64,000 bases of DNA from Mucilaginibacter sp. (GCA_028288025.1 JAQBOM010000028.1:1-64000); one strand, 5' to 3'. Shown: positions 51,907 to 61,323, counted from the first letter of the stretch. Notes: a model not told the origin generated them from the letters alone. Numbers and translations: made by a program.

Positions 51907-53256
51907 ATGCAAAAGGACAAACTGTTAATTATTGATGATGAGGAGCGTTTGCGCAACCTGCTGGCCCGTATTCTTCAACTGGAGGGGTATGATGTGCTCG
52001 TAGCCTCAACAGGCAAAGAGGGCTTAAAAAAATTACAGCATGAACCCATACCGGTTGTCATCAGTGATGTTAAGCTGCCTGACATAAACGGTATCGAACT
52101 CACTTCACAAATAAAAGCCGGGTGGCCTGCTACGGAAATTATTGTATTAACAGCTTTTGGTACTATTAACGACGGTGTAAAGGCGATTAAATCGGGCGCG
52201 TTTGATTACATCACAAAGGGCGATGATAACGAAAAAATAATTCCCCTTGTTAGCAAAGCAATGGACAAAGCTTTGCTGCAGCAACGGGTTTTTGAGCTGG
52301 AGAAAAAACTAAACAATAAGTTTGGTTTTGAACGCCTGATCGGCAAGTCGCCTGCTATAACCGATGTAATAAAACTGGCCCAAAAAGTAGCGCTAACCGA
52401 TACAACCGTTCTATTGCTGGGCGAAACAGGAACAGGGAAGGAACTGTTTGCCGAGGCCATTCACCAGGCCAGCCCGCGCAACGCCAAAACGTTTGTGGCG
52501 GTTAACTGCAGTGCCTTTACAAAGGACCTGCTCGAAAGCGAGCTGTTCGGCCATAAAGCTGGCTCGTTTACCGGCGCGGTACGAGATAAAAAAGGGCTTT
52601 TTGAAGAAGCCAACGGTGGCACGATTTTTTTGGATGAGATAGGCGAGCTCGACCACGACCTGCAGGCTAAACTGCTGCGGGTGCTTGAATCACAGCAGTT
52701 TTTAAAGATCGGCGATACCAAACCTACGCAGGTAAATGTGCGCATCTTAGCTGCTACCAATCGTAATTTGCTCGATGAAGTAAATCAGGGCAGTTTCCGG
52801 TCAGACCTGTATTATCGTCTTTCGGTTTTTACCATTACGCTGCCCGCATTGCGCCATCGCAAAAAAGATATCGCGCTGCTGGCTGAATATTTTATGAACT
52901 ATTTTGGCCTGAAGGTAAAAAAGCAATTCACCGGTTTGAGTAATACCTTTATTGAAAAGCTGGAAGCTTATAACTGGCCGGGAAATATCCGTGAGTTAAA
53001 AAACATCATTGAACGCGCCGTAATATTAGCGGATGATGATACCGTGGATGAAACGTTACTCCCTTATGAAATGCAGCAGCCGCAAGCTTCTAAACCGGGT
53101 AGCGCACTTTCAGCTTTCGACCTTTCGACCGTCGAAAAATTGCATATACAGCGTGTGCTTAACTATACCCACGGCAACCGTGCCGAAACAGCGCGCTTGT
53201 TAAATATAGGCATCGCTACCTTGTACCGTAAGCTGAAGGATTACGGGCTGGAATGA
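51907..53256 (+). CDS. Sigma-54-dependent response regulator (NtrC type)
   Basis: The 449 residues are read from ATG 51907. The receiver domain (1-120) has the phospho-acceptor Asp54 in VVISDVKLPDINGIE. The AAA+ domain (about 145-370) has Walker A LLGETGTGKELFAEAIH, the sigma-54 loop GSFTGAVRDKKG (GAFTGA variant) and Walker B GGTIFLDEIGEL. A C-terminal Fis-type HTH is in GNRAETARLLNIGIATLYRKL. No histidine kinase is adjacent, so it is an orphan here. Targets are unknown. Confidence 0.95.
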   Translation: MQKDKLLIIDDEERLRNLLARILQLEGYDVLVASTGKEGLKKLQHEPIPVVISDVKLPDINGIELTSQIKAGWPATEIIVLTAFGTINDGVKAIKSGAFDYITKGDDNEKIIPLVSKAMDKALLQQRVFELEKKLNNKFGFERLIGKSPAITDVIKLAQKVALTDTTVLLLGETGTGKELFAEAIHQASPRNAKTFVAVNCSAFTKDLLESELFGHKAGSFTGAVRDKKGLFEEANGGTIFLDEIGELDHDLQAKLLRVLESQQFLKIGDTKPTQVNVRILAATNRNLLDEVNQGSFRSDLYYRLSVFTITLPALRHRKKDIALLAEYFMNYFGLKVKKQFTGLSNTFIEKLEAYNWPGNIRELKNIIERAVILADDDTVDETLLPYEMQQPQASKPGSALSAFDLSTVEKLHIQRVLNYTHGNRAETARLLNIGIATLYRKLKDYGLE

Positions 53257-53263
53257 GATATTA

Positions 53264-53827
53264 TTATCCTTTCACCCGCTCAACATAAGCGCCGGTAGCG
53301 GTGTCTACCTTTACCTTATCGCCGATGTTTATAAACAGCGGCACTTTTATTTCGGCACCCGTTTCAACAGTGGCATTTTTTAACGCGCCGCTTGAGGTGT
53401 CGCCTTTAACAGCGGGTTCGGTATAAGTGATCTCTAACTCGGCCGAGCCTGGTATCTGGCCCATAATAGGCTCATCGCTTTCAAAAGCAACGATCACATT
53501 CATCCCTTCTTTCAGGAATTTTACCGCGTTGCCGAATAAGGTTTTGGGTATGTTATGCTGGTCGAAAGTAGTGTTGTCCATTACCACCAGCGAGCCGGCG
53601 TCTTCATATAAATACTGGTAGTCGTTCGTTTCAACACGTGCTATGGTTACATCTTCATCCGTGCGGAAACGGTATTCAACCAGTTTGCCGGTTTTTACAT
53701 TGCGCATGCGTGCCTGGTAAAATGCGCGCAAATTGCCGGGTGTGCGGTGTAAAAATTCTTCAACCTGTAACAACTCGCCGTTGAAGCGGATGATGTTGCC
53801 GTTCTTTATTTCGGATGCTTTTGACAT
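53264..53827 (-). CDS. efp: Translation elongation factor P
   Basis: It rescues ribosomes stalled at polyproline. The 187 residues start MSKASEIKNGNIIRFNGELL; the seven-codon upstream extension is dropped. Domain I carries the tip loop HRTPGNLRAF: the residue aligned with the modified Lys34 of E. coli EF-P is Asn32, so the lysine or arginine modification cannot occur at that site. Domains II and III are complete (ITYTEPAVKGDTSSGALKNA, VPLFINIGDKVKVDT). It is convergent with the response regulator gene. Confidence 0.96.
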   Translation of the reverse strand: MSKASEIKNGNIIRFNGELLQVEEFLHRTPGNLRAFYQARMRNVKTGKLVEYRFRTDEDVTIARVETNDYQYLYEDAGSLVVMDNTTFDQHNIPKTLFGNAVKFLKEGMNVIVAFESDEPIMGQIPGSAELEITYTEPAVKGDTSSGALKNATVETGAEIKVPLFINIGDKVKVDTATGAYVERVKG

Positions 53828-53877
53828 AACGCTATTATTGAGGCGCAAACTTAGACACTTATGGGGAAAGAAACAAG

Positions 53878-54034
53878 AGGAGAGATTAGCGTTAGCGATT
53901 GGAGATTAGCTGAATATTAAATTTCGAATGATGAATAACGAAGTACCTGGGCGTTTGACATTCAAAAGTCATTATTCGAAATTCAGCGTTCGCTATTTAA
54001 AGGCGCCTTCAGCTTTGGTCTTTCAGCTTTCAGC
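53878..54034. repeat. GATTAGC, TTCGAAT and CTTTCAG word tracts before the aminotransferase
   Basis: Three vocabularies in one gap: AGATTAGC words at 53880-53912, an inverted pair AATTTCGAATGATGAA (53920-53935) / GTCATTATTCGAAATT (53968-53983; 14 of 16 positions pair), and CTTTCAG units at 54020-54034. No gene is seen in this 249-nt gap. Confidence 0.6.
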
Positions 54035-54076
54035 TAAAATCCGCACCTTTGCACATCCAAAATTTGCACATCTAAC

Positions 54077-55333
54077 ATGAGCGTATCCGTATTATCCCAA
54101 AACCTGCATGGGTCTGAAATTATCAAAATAGCAGGCGAGATCAACGAGTTAAAACGACAGGGGCAAAATATCGCCAACCTAACCATCGGCGATTTCGATT
54201 CAAATATTTACCCGATCCCTGATGCATTGAAACAGGGGGTCATTCGGGAATACAACGATAACCAAACAAACTATCCTGCTGCCGACGGTATGCTCGACCT
54301 CCGCGAAAGCGTGTCGGCATTTTTGAAAAGCAGGTACAATCTGGATTATGCTACGAACCAGATATTAATATCCGGCGGTTCAAGGCCTTTAATTTATTCT
54401 ACGTATTTAGCGCTCGTTGACCCGGGTGATAAGGTAGTGTTCCCGGCGCCATCGTGGAACAATAACCACTACTGCGACCTCACCGGTGCCGAAGCTATCA
54501 TTATCCAAACCCGGCCTGAGCATAATTTTATGCCGACCGCCGACGAGATAGGCCCACATTTAAAAGGGGCCACCTTGCTGGCACTTTGCTCGCCGCTTAA
54601 CCCCACCGGCACCATGTTCAGCAAAAAAGATTTGGAAGAGATTTGCGACCTGGTTATTGCCGAAAATAAAACCCGGAAAGCCGGCGAAAAACCGCTTTAT
54701 ATTTTATACGACCAGATATACTCGCAACTAACCTTCGGCCACCATCAGCATTTTGACCCGGTTAGCCTGCGCCCCGAATTAAAGGATGTGGTGATATTTG
54801 TTGACGGCGCTTCGAAATGTTTTGCCGCCACCGGTGTACGGGTGGGCTGGGGATTTGGCCCCACAAACGTGATCGGCCACATGAAGGCAATAGTAGGCCA
54901 CATGGGCGCCTGGTCGCCAAAACCTGAGCAAATGGCCATGGCGAAGTTCCTGAAACAGGACGACGAAGTGAACAACTACCTGGCCCGGCTCAAATCAAAT
55001 ATCCAAAATAGTTTGAATACCCTTTACCAGGGATTTAAGCAATTGCAGGCCGAAGGATTGAATGTTGACGCCATAGAGCCTATGGGCGCTATTTACCTGA
55101 CGGTAAAAGTTGATTATGCCGGTAAAACCACCCCGGACGGTAAATTGCTGAAAACATCAACCGACATTAATTTCTATCTCATCAAGGAAGCGAAAGTTGC
55201 TTTTGTACCATTCTCGGCATTTGGCACGGACGATAATGTAAACTGGTTCCGCGTATCAGTAGGCGCAAGCACTTTGCAGGATATTGAGCAAATGATCCCA
55301 AGAATAAAGGACGCGCTGGCGAAATTGAAATAG
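54077..55333 (+). CDS. PLP-dependent aminotransferase, class I/II
   Basis: The 418 residues have the fold-type I core: NIANLTIGDFDSNIYPIPDA, NYPAADGMLDLRESVSAFLK, CSPLNPTGTMFSKKDLEEIC and the PLP-Lys in DGASKCFAATGVRVGWGFG. The Arg carboxylate clamp is in WFRVSVGASTLQDIE. It is aspartate-aminotransferase-like; the amino acid substrate cannot be fixed from sequence. It is monocistronic between a repeat gap and a terminator. Confidence 0.92.
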   Translation: MSVSVLSQNLHGSEIIKIAGEINELKRQGQNIANLTIGDFDSNIYPIPDALKQGVIREYNDNQTNYPAADGMLDLRESVSAFLKSRYNLDYATNQILISGGSRPLIYSTYLALVDPGDKVVFPAPSWNNNHYCDLTGAEAIIIQTRPEHNFMPTADEIGPHLKGATLLALCSPLNPTGTMFSKKDLEEICDLVIAENKTRKAGEKPLYILYDQIYSQLTFGHHQHFDPVSLRPELKDVVIFVDGASKCFAATGVRVGWGFGPTNVIGHMKAIVGHMGAWSPKPEQMAMAKFLKQDDEVNNYLARLKSNIQNSLNTLYQGFKQLQAEGLNVDAIEPMGAIYLTVKVDYAGKTTPDGKLLKTSTDINFYLIKEAKVAFVPFSAFGTDDNVNWFRVSVGASTLQDIEQMIPRIKDALAKLK

Positions 55334-55346
55334 CCCGGTGCATTTT

Positions 55347-55390
55347 AGATTGGTCAATGTTTTAAAAGTTGACCAATCTTTAAAAATCAA
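55347..55390. terminator. Bidirectional intrinsic terminator
   Basis: AGATTGGTCAA (55347-55357) pairs with TTGACCAATCT (55369-55379), with an AT-rich loop and T/A-rich flanks. It lies between the convergent aminotransferase and M16 peptidase genes. Confidence 0.8.
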
Positions 55391-55395
55391 AAAAA

Positions 55396-58257
55396 TTACT
55401 TTTTCTCCGGCATCAATATAAATTTGATCAGGTTATTGCCACCCAGGTATTTATTGGCGGCATCCTTTGTGCTTTGCACCGTAACGTTGTTAAGGCTGTT
55501 TACATGGTTTAAAATATCATCCGGATTATCCTGGTTTTGCGAGGCAGCGCCTAAATAGCCGGCCCAAAAAAAGTTCTCTTTTAACTGTACCTGTGTCGAG
55601 CGCGCTTCCTGTGCTTTAAACTTCTCAATATCGGTTGCGATAGCGCCATTTTGTTTGATTGTGTTGATCTCCTCCAAAGCCGCTGCTACCAGTTTATCTA
55701 CATTAGCAGGGGCACATTGAAAAGAAATAGTAAAGCTATACCGGCCGCTCGGAATTTTTTTATAGCTGGCCCTTACACCCGGCGAATATGTGCCACTTTC
55801 CTTTTCACGCAAACGCTCGTCAAGCTTGATCTGCAAAATTTCCTCCAATGCGTCGATCTGGATATTGTTCGCTTCATTGTAGTCGTAATCGCCGCTGAAC
55901 ACCAGTTGCACACTGCTTTTGTCGCCGATACCTTTAGTTACCGTTTTGGTGATCCGCCCTGCCGGCGGCTGGATATGCAAGTTGTTATAGGTCTCTTTAC
56001 CGTTTGTGGAAGGCAGGCTGCCAAGGTAAGCCTCGAGGTAAGGCTTTATCGTTTCCACCTTAAAACTGCCCACGATGGTGAAAATAAATCCATTTGCGTC
56101 GGCAAAACGGTCCTTATAAAAAGAATAGGCTTTATCAAGGCTGGCTGCGTTTAATCTTGCCATATTAACGACCATTCCCCTGAGATTATGGTTGCTCATC
56201 GTAGCCGAAATGGTATCCTGGAAAACGCTTCCGGGGTCGAGACTGCGGTTGGCCAGTAACGATTTGGTTTGGCTGAGATTTGATTGCCAGATATCCGCAT
56301 CCTTGCGCGGGCGGGTAAAATATAAATATATCAGCTGCATAGCCGTTTCAAAATCTTTAGGCGTTGCGTTAGCCGAGATGCCTTCAGTTATATCACTGAT
56401 ATAAGGTGATACACTTACATTTTTGCCGCTCATCATTTTGTCCAGTTGCACTTGTGTAAATTCGGAGATGCCGCTGCTGCCGACGATGCCACCCGCCATT
56501 GAAGCAGACGTATAATCCTGGTCATTTGCCAGCGAGGTGCCGCCAAAGCGATAGCCATTTATCAGCACCTGGTCGTTTTTGAACTCAGTGGGTTTTAATA
56601 TCACTTTTACACCATTGCTGAGCACAATGGTAGTGGTGGCAATGGCGCTGTCGGCCTGCTCGCTTATAACTTTACCCGGAGCAGGTAGCTTATCCAGCAA
56701 CGGCTTATCAACCGTGTTATCAATATAGGGTTTTATATTTTTCCCGCCTGCGCTTATCCAATCCAATAAGGTTTTCTCGTTTGGCAGCTTGTCTTTTTCT
56801 TTATCAGGCGCTTCAACGATCACCACCCGATTCTGGTCGCTGATAAATTTGCCGGCCATGGCATTAATTTCCGCAAGGGTTATCCTGCCGATGTTGTTCA
56901 CATAAAAATTATATTCATAGGATACACCGGGCATAGCCTCGCCGGTTAAAAAATTTCGTTGGTATTCATTTACAAAGTGTACCGATGGAGTTTTGTCCCG
57001 CTCCTTATAGGCGTTATCTATTCCCAGCAGGGCAGTTTGTTTTGCCCTTTCAAGCTCTGTCAGCGTAAACCCAAACTGCCGTGCTCTCTCGGTTTCGGCT
57101 ACAGCAGCCTTTACCGCTGTTTCAAGCCCACCCGGTTTAGCCACCGCGAACGTAGTAAAGGCATCCAGTTTACCTATAAATCCCCCGTAACTTGCCTGCC
57201 CGAACAGGAACGGCGGATTGGCCTTTTGCAGCAATTCGCCCAGGCGGGCATTGAGCATCTGGTTGAATAGCTGGATACGGATGTTTTGCATATAGTCTGC
57301 CGTTGTTCTCGCTATTGTTCCGGGATGTTTTACGATAATTTCGGCAATGGTGTAAGGATATTCTTTGTCGGTTGCGATCTTTACCGCTGTGCCGGGGGTA
57401 GCCGGTACGGTATATTTTATGCGCGGTTTTTCGCCCGGAGGGTTTGTTAGTGACGAGAAGTTTTCACTGATCAGTTGTTCAACCCGTTTGGGGTCAAAAT
57501 CACCGACGGCTATTACGGCTTCCAGATCGGGACGGTACCAGTCGTGATAAAAGCTTTTAATGGTTTCGGATTTAAAGGTTTTCAGTATATCTTCCTTGCC
57601 GATAGGCAAACGCTGGGCATATCTTGAATTATTAAGCAACACCGGCAGGGTTTGCAAGCTTAAACGTTCCTGGGCATTTTTCCCGCGCAGGCGTGCTTCT
57701 TCCAGCACCACGCCGCGTTCTGCATCTATCTCCTTCGGGTCGAATGCCTGGTATCCCGCCCAGTTGGCCAGGATGTTGAAGCCTTTCTCGAATGTTTTTA
57801 TGCTGTCAGTAGGTATCGGGAGCTGGTAAACGGTTTCATCAAATGAAGTAAAGGCGTTCAGATCAGCGCCGAATTTGATGCCTGATTTTTGCAGGTAATC
57901 CACCAACTGGTTTTTAGGATAGTCGCGCGTGCCGTTAAACGCCATGTGTTCGGTAAAGTGCGCCAGCCCCTGCTGGTCGTCGGCCTCTAATACCGACCCG
58001 GCTTTGCTTACCAGGTATAGTTCGGCCCTGTTTTTAGGCTCGGCGTTTTTACGGATATAATACGTGAGGCCATTGGGCAGCTTGCCGATGATCACATTCG
58101 GGTCGACCGGTAAAATATTGCCGCTTAATTGTTCAGCCGTGGCACCCGGTTTGATTTTGTGCGACGGGGCAGGCTTTCTTTTTACCTGAGCAAATGCGCC
58201 AACAGTTAAAAAAATAAACGCCAGCGCCGTTATGGCGATTTTTTTGTTTAAATACAT
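55396..58257 (-). CDS. Secreted M16-family zinc metallopeptidase (two-domain)
   Basis: The 953 residues have a signal peptide (LNKKIAITALAFIFLTVGAFA). The N-terminal catalytic domain carries the inverted zinc motif HFTEH in QQGLAHFTEHMAFNGTRDYP and the distal Glu in DAERGVVLEEARLRG. The second half (about 500-950) is the inactive partner domain with the R/Y pair region YSPGVRASYKKIPSGRYSF. It is a pitrilysin-like clamp for peptides, probably periplasmic. The length is typical of Bacteroidota M16 proteins. Confidence 0.94.
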   Translation of the reverse strand: MYLNKKIAITALAFIFLTVGAFAQVKRKPAPSHKIKPGATAEQLSGNILPVDPNVIIGKLPNGLTYYIRKNAEPKNRAELYLVSKAGSVLEADDQQGLAHFTEHMAFNGTRDYPKNQLVDYLQKSGIKFGADLNAFTSFDETVYQLPIPTDSIKTFEKGFNILANWAGYQAFDPKEIDAERGVVLEEARLRGKNAQERLSLQTLPVLLNNSRYAQRLPIGKEDILKTFKSETIKSFYHDWYRPDLEAVIAVGDFDPKRVEQLISENFSSLTNPPGEKPRIKYTVPATPGTAVKIATDKEYPYTIAEIIVKHPGTIARTTADYMQNIRIQLFNQMLNARLGELLQKANPPFLFGQASYGGFIGKLDAFTTFAVAKPGGLETAVKAAVAETERARQFGFTLTELERAKQTALLGIDNAYKERDKTPSVHFVNEYQRNFLTGEAMPGVSYEYNFYVNNIGRITLAEINAMAGKFISDQNRVVIVEAPDKEKDKLPNEKTLLDWISAGGKNIKPYIDNTVDKPLLDKLPAPGKVISEQADSAIATTTIVLSNGVKVILKPTEFKNDQVLINGYRFGGTSLANDQDYTSASMAGGIVGSSGISEFTQVQLDKMMSGKNVSVSPYISDITEGISANATPKDFETAMQLIYLYFTRPRKDADIWQSNLSQTKSLLANRSLDPGSVFQDTISATMSNHNLRGMVVNMARLNAASLDKAYSFYKDRFADANGFIFTIVGSFKVETIKPYLEAYLGSLPSTNGKETYNNLHIQPPAGRITKTVTKGIGDKSSVQLVFSGDYDYNEANNIQIDALEEILQIKLDERLREKESGTYSPGVRASYKKIPSGRYSFTISFQCAPANVDKLVAAALEEINTIKQNGAIATDIEKFKAQEARSTQVQLKENFFWAGYLGAASQNQDNPDDILNHVNSLNNVTVQSTKDAANKYLGGNNLIKFILMPEKK

Positions 58258-58344
58258 TTTACTAGGGGATAATATTCTGCTAAGATGCTAAACGAATAGC
58301 TTAGTTACAAATTGTATTTATCGCCTGAGTGCGGCGGTTTGCCT

Positions 58345-59583
58345 TTATTTTGTTTCCACTATTTTGGTTATGCTTTTCCGGATCGTTTCCTTATCGGCTT
58401 TCGATTTAGCTAGTTTTAACGCTGTTTTTAAATGGATCAATGCCTGTTGCTTATCAATATCCGTATACAAATGACCCAACAGGGAGTAATATAGATGATT
58501 CGAGGTAAGCTTCAATTTCTCAGCTTCGATAATCGCCGTTTGCTTGTTTCGTGCCTTTGCTAAAGCAAACGTTCGGTTCAACGCGGCAATCGGCGAATAC
58601 TCTATTGGGAGCAGCGTGTTATAGAGCTGTAAAATACTTTCCCATTTTTCCGTGGTATCGTCTTTTTTGGTATGCCAATATGCTATGGCCGCCTCAAGGT
58701 GATATTTTGATATTTTATCGCCTGTGGCCGCTTTATTTAAATAGAATTCGCCTTGTATGATGAGGTTTTTATCCCACAACGTTGTGTCCTGGTCATCGTA
58801 TAAAATAATTTCGCCGTTTTGGTTAAGCCGTGCATCAAACCGCGAGGCGTGGAAGCACATCAGCGAAAGCAAAGCATTTACCGGCGGTTTATTGGTGTGC
58901 GGATCATCAACCAGCAGGTAATTTAGCCGCATGGCTTCCAGGCAAAGGTCTTTTCGTAAGGTGGTGTTTTGCGATGAGGAATAATAACCCTCGTTGAAAA
59001 GCAGGTACAGGGTGGTTAACACGGTTTCCAGCCTTGCGTCAATTTCCGATACCCTGGGAAATTCGATCCTTACCTTTTCTTTCCGTAGCTTTTCCTTCGC
59101 CCTGAACAGGCGTTTATTGATGGTTTCTTTATTGCTCAAAAACGCGCCGGCTATCTCTTCGATCCCGAACCCGCAAAGAATACGCAGGGATAAACCTATC
59201 TGTGCTTCTGCCGGTATTGAGGGATGGCATATGGCAAACATCATTTGCAGCTGGCTGTCGGCAATGTTTTTATTTGAGAGGTCGATCTCTATCTCATGGG
59301 ACCCGGTATTGGATCGCTGTATGCCGGGTTTAACCTTTTCGGAAAATATATTGTTTCGTTTTAAATGGTCCCTTGCCTTGTTTTTAGCTACAGTATAAAG
59401 CCATGCGGCGGGGTTTTCGGGCAAGCCTTTTATGCCCCAGGTTTCGGTTGCCAGCAAAAAGGTATCGCTGGCAATGTCTTCGGCAATCTCGATATGCTCA
59501 AAGCCAACCAATCTACCTAAAACGGAGACGATTTTGCTGTATTCGGTCCTGAATAAATGGGGAATTATTTCCTGTTGTTCCAT
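58345..59583 (-). CDS. ECF-type RNA polymerase sigma factor with C-terminal extension (ECF42-like)
   Basis: The 412 residues have sigma region 2 (about 10-80: VGFEHIEIAEDIASDTFLLA, NPAAWLYTVAKNKARDHLKR) and region 4 (about 125-185: AEAQIGLSLRILCGFGIEEI, FLSNKETINKRLFRAKEKLR). A 210-residue C-terminal extension holds RNEGYY-like LLFNEGYYSSSQ and TPR-like helices. This architecture, next to a DGPF/YciI protein as found here, is that of ECF42 sigma factors, which regulate the neighbouring DGPF gene. It lies 57 nt after that gene. Confidence 0.9.
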   Translation of the reverse strand: MEQQEIIPHLFRTEYSKIVSVLGRLVGFEHIEIAEDIASDTFLLATETWGIKGLPENPAAWLYTVAKNKARDHLKRNNIFSEKVKPGIQRSNTGSHEIEIDLSNKNIADSQLQMMFAICHPSIPAEAQIGLSLRILCGFGIEEIAGAFLSNKETINKRLFRAKEKLRKEKVRIEFPRVSEIDARLETVLTTLYLLFNEGYYSSSQNTTLRKDLCLEAMRLNYLLVDDPHTNKPPVNALLSLMCFHASRFDARLNQNGEIILYDDQDTTLWDKNLIIQGEFYLNKAATGDKISKYHLEAAIAYWHTKKDDTTEKWESILQLYNTLLPIEYSPIAALNRTFALAKARNKQTAIIEAEKLKLTSNHLYYSLLGHLYTDIDKQQALIHLKTALKLAKSKADKETIRKSITKIVETK

Positions 59584-59640
59584 TTGATTAAAAAAGCCCC
59601 TGTAAAAGTACAGAGGCTTTCCGGCAAATCAGTATTGTCG

Positions 59641-59982
59641 TTACATCTGATCAATTGGGCGCACTTCAACACTTCCGCCAACGGCAAATATCGGGCATCC
59701 TTTCGCCAGTTCAACAGCCTCGTCCATTGAGTTAGCTTTAACCAGCGTGTAACCACCTAATGACTCTTTAATTTCGGTGTAAGGGCCATCGGTTACAACG
59801 TTGTTGGGCCGTAGCACTTTGCCTTCTTCGCCAAGGCGGTTCCCGCGGTCGACGAGTTTGTTTTGCGCTGCAATACTGCCGATCCAATCCATCCATTGTT
59901 GGGTCATACTTTGCATTTCTTCGGGCGACCCGGTCGGCATGGCCGTTGAAGCTCTCCTGAATAAGAATAAGAAGTCTTTCAT
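59641..59982 (-). CDS. YciI/DGPF-domain protein
   Basis: The 113 residues contain VVTDGPYTEIKESLGGYTLV, the DGP(F/Y) signature of the family, and MTQQWMDWIGSIAAQNKL. It is small and cytosolic, with a ferredoxin-like YCII fold. It is the first gene of a pair with the ECF sigma factor; in ECF42 loci this is the usual target gene. Enzymatic role unsettled for the family. Confidence 0.9.
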   Translation of the reverse strand: MKDFLFLFRRASTAMPTGSPEEMQSMTQQWMDWIGSIAAQNKLVDRGNRLGEEGKVLRPNNVVTDGPYTEIKESLGGYTLVKANSMDEAVELAKGCPIFAVGGSVEVRPIDQM

Positions 59983-60051
59983 TTTTTTATCGTTTAGTTG
60001 TTTATGACCCGATGACGATCGGCCTTCTGGAAATTGGACACGCCGCCTAAA

Positions 60052-60080
60052 CTTTTTGCCTTTCAGCTTTCACCTCCTTA
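60052..60080. repeat. CTTTCAG heptamers at the RlmI-like 3' end
   Basis: CTTTCAG and CTTTCAC units at 60060-60073 follow CTTTTTG. The tract reaches the stop codon of the methyltransferase gene. Confidence 0.5.
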
Positions 60081-61262
60081 TAGCACCCGACACAATAACC
60101 CCTTTAAATATTCTCCCTCCGGGAATGAGGCCCTTACCGGATGATCTTCGGGCTGGCAAAACTGGTGGATGAATTGCACTTGTTTGCCGGCATCCAGCGC
60201 GGCCCAGGCCAGCACCTGTTTAAACGTTTCCATATTCATGGCGCCCGAGCAGGAAAAAGTCGCCAGTAGCCCGCCTTTATTGAGCAGCAGCATAGCCAGG
60301 CGGTTCAAATCTTTATACGCACGTGATGCCCGATCGAGCGCGGAGCGCGATGGAGCGTATTTTGGGGGATCAAGGATGATGATGTCGAACAGTTCGCCAT
60401 CGTCCTTGAATTGGCGCAGTTGTTTGTTGACGTCTGATTGTATAGCGGTAAGCCTGGCCGTATCAAAATTGTTTAGTTTGATATTTTCCTTAAGTGTTTC
60501 GATGGCCAGTGCCGAACTGTCGACGCTTGTTACCGATGCAGCGCCATTTTTTAGTGAGGCCAGGGTAAAACCGCCGGTGTAGCAGAAGCAATCCAGCACT
60601 TTTTTACCTTTTGCATGAGCCGCAAGCAGTTTACGGTTGTCGCGCTGGTCGCAGTAAAAACCTGATTTTTGCCCTTCGGCGATATTGATATTGTAAACAA
60701 TCCCATTTTCACGAACCTCAACGCGCTCGGGCGGGTGGCTGCCTGCCAGTACAACGTTTGTGGTCTTTAATCCTTCATGCTCGCGCGATGCGGCATCGCT
60801 TTTATCAAAAATGCTTTCAGGCTTTAGCCGCTGCTGCAGCTCGTCGATAATTACCGGCAATACGTTTTCGATACCTGAGGTAAGTACCTGCACGGCCAGG
60901 TGCCCTGCATATTTGTCGACAATAAGGCCCGGCAAATAATCCGACTCACTGAATATTAAACGACAGGTGTTTGTATCGTCGCTCAAAACCTCCCCGCGGC
61001 TTGCCACTGCTACTGCCACCTTGTTTCTAAGCCATTGCTCGTTAACCTCAATAGCTTCGTCCCACTCCAGCAGGCGCACAGCTACCCTCGACTTATCGTT
61101 ATAAAAACCGTAGGCCATAAATGCGCCTTTGGCATCTACCAGGCGCACGATGTCGCCGTTGGCGGGTTTGCCTTTGGCCCCATCAATAGCGCCCGAAAAT
61201 ACCCAGGGGTGGCGGTGCAAAACAGCTTTCTCTTTACCTTTTTTTAATACGACATCGATCAT
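60078..61262 (-). CDS. Class I rRNA (cytosine-C5) methyltransferase, RlmI-like
   Basis: The 394 residues start MIDVVLKKGKEKAVLHRHPW; 18 upstream codons are dropped. An N-terminal PUA domain (about 1-75: VFSGAIDGAKGKPANGDIVR) precedes the SAM-dependent domain with GQKSGFYCDQRDNRKLLAAH, VLDCFCYTGGFTLASLKNGA, and the catalytic IILDPPKYAPSRSALDRASR. This is the order found in RlmI, which methylates 23S rRNA. The exact target base is inference. Confidence 0.92.
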   Translation of the reverse strand: MIDVVLKKGKEKAVLHRHPWVFSGAIDGAKGKPANGDIVRLVDAKGAFMAYGFYNDKSRVAVRLLEWDEAIEVNEQWLRNKVAVAVASRGEVLSDDTNTCRLIFSESDYLPGLIVDKYAGHLAVQVLTSGIENVLPVIIDELQQRLKPESIFDKSDAASREHEGLKTTNVVLAGSHPPERVEVRENGIVYNINIAEGQKSGFYCDQRDNRKLLAAHAKGKKVLDCFCYTGGFTLASLKNGAASVTSVDSSALAIETLKENIKLNNFDTARLTAIQSDVNKQLRQFKDDGELFDIIILDPPKYAPSRSALDRASRAYKDLNRLAMLLLNKGGLLATFSCSGAMNMETFKQVLAWAALDAGKQVQFIHQFCQPEDHPVRASFPEGEYLKGLLCRVL

Positions 61263-61323
61263 GGGGCAAAGGTAATAAACGCAACCTATAAACCCGTGAG
61301 CAAGCCCCGCACACAAAACCGCC

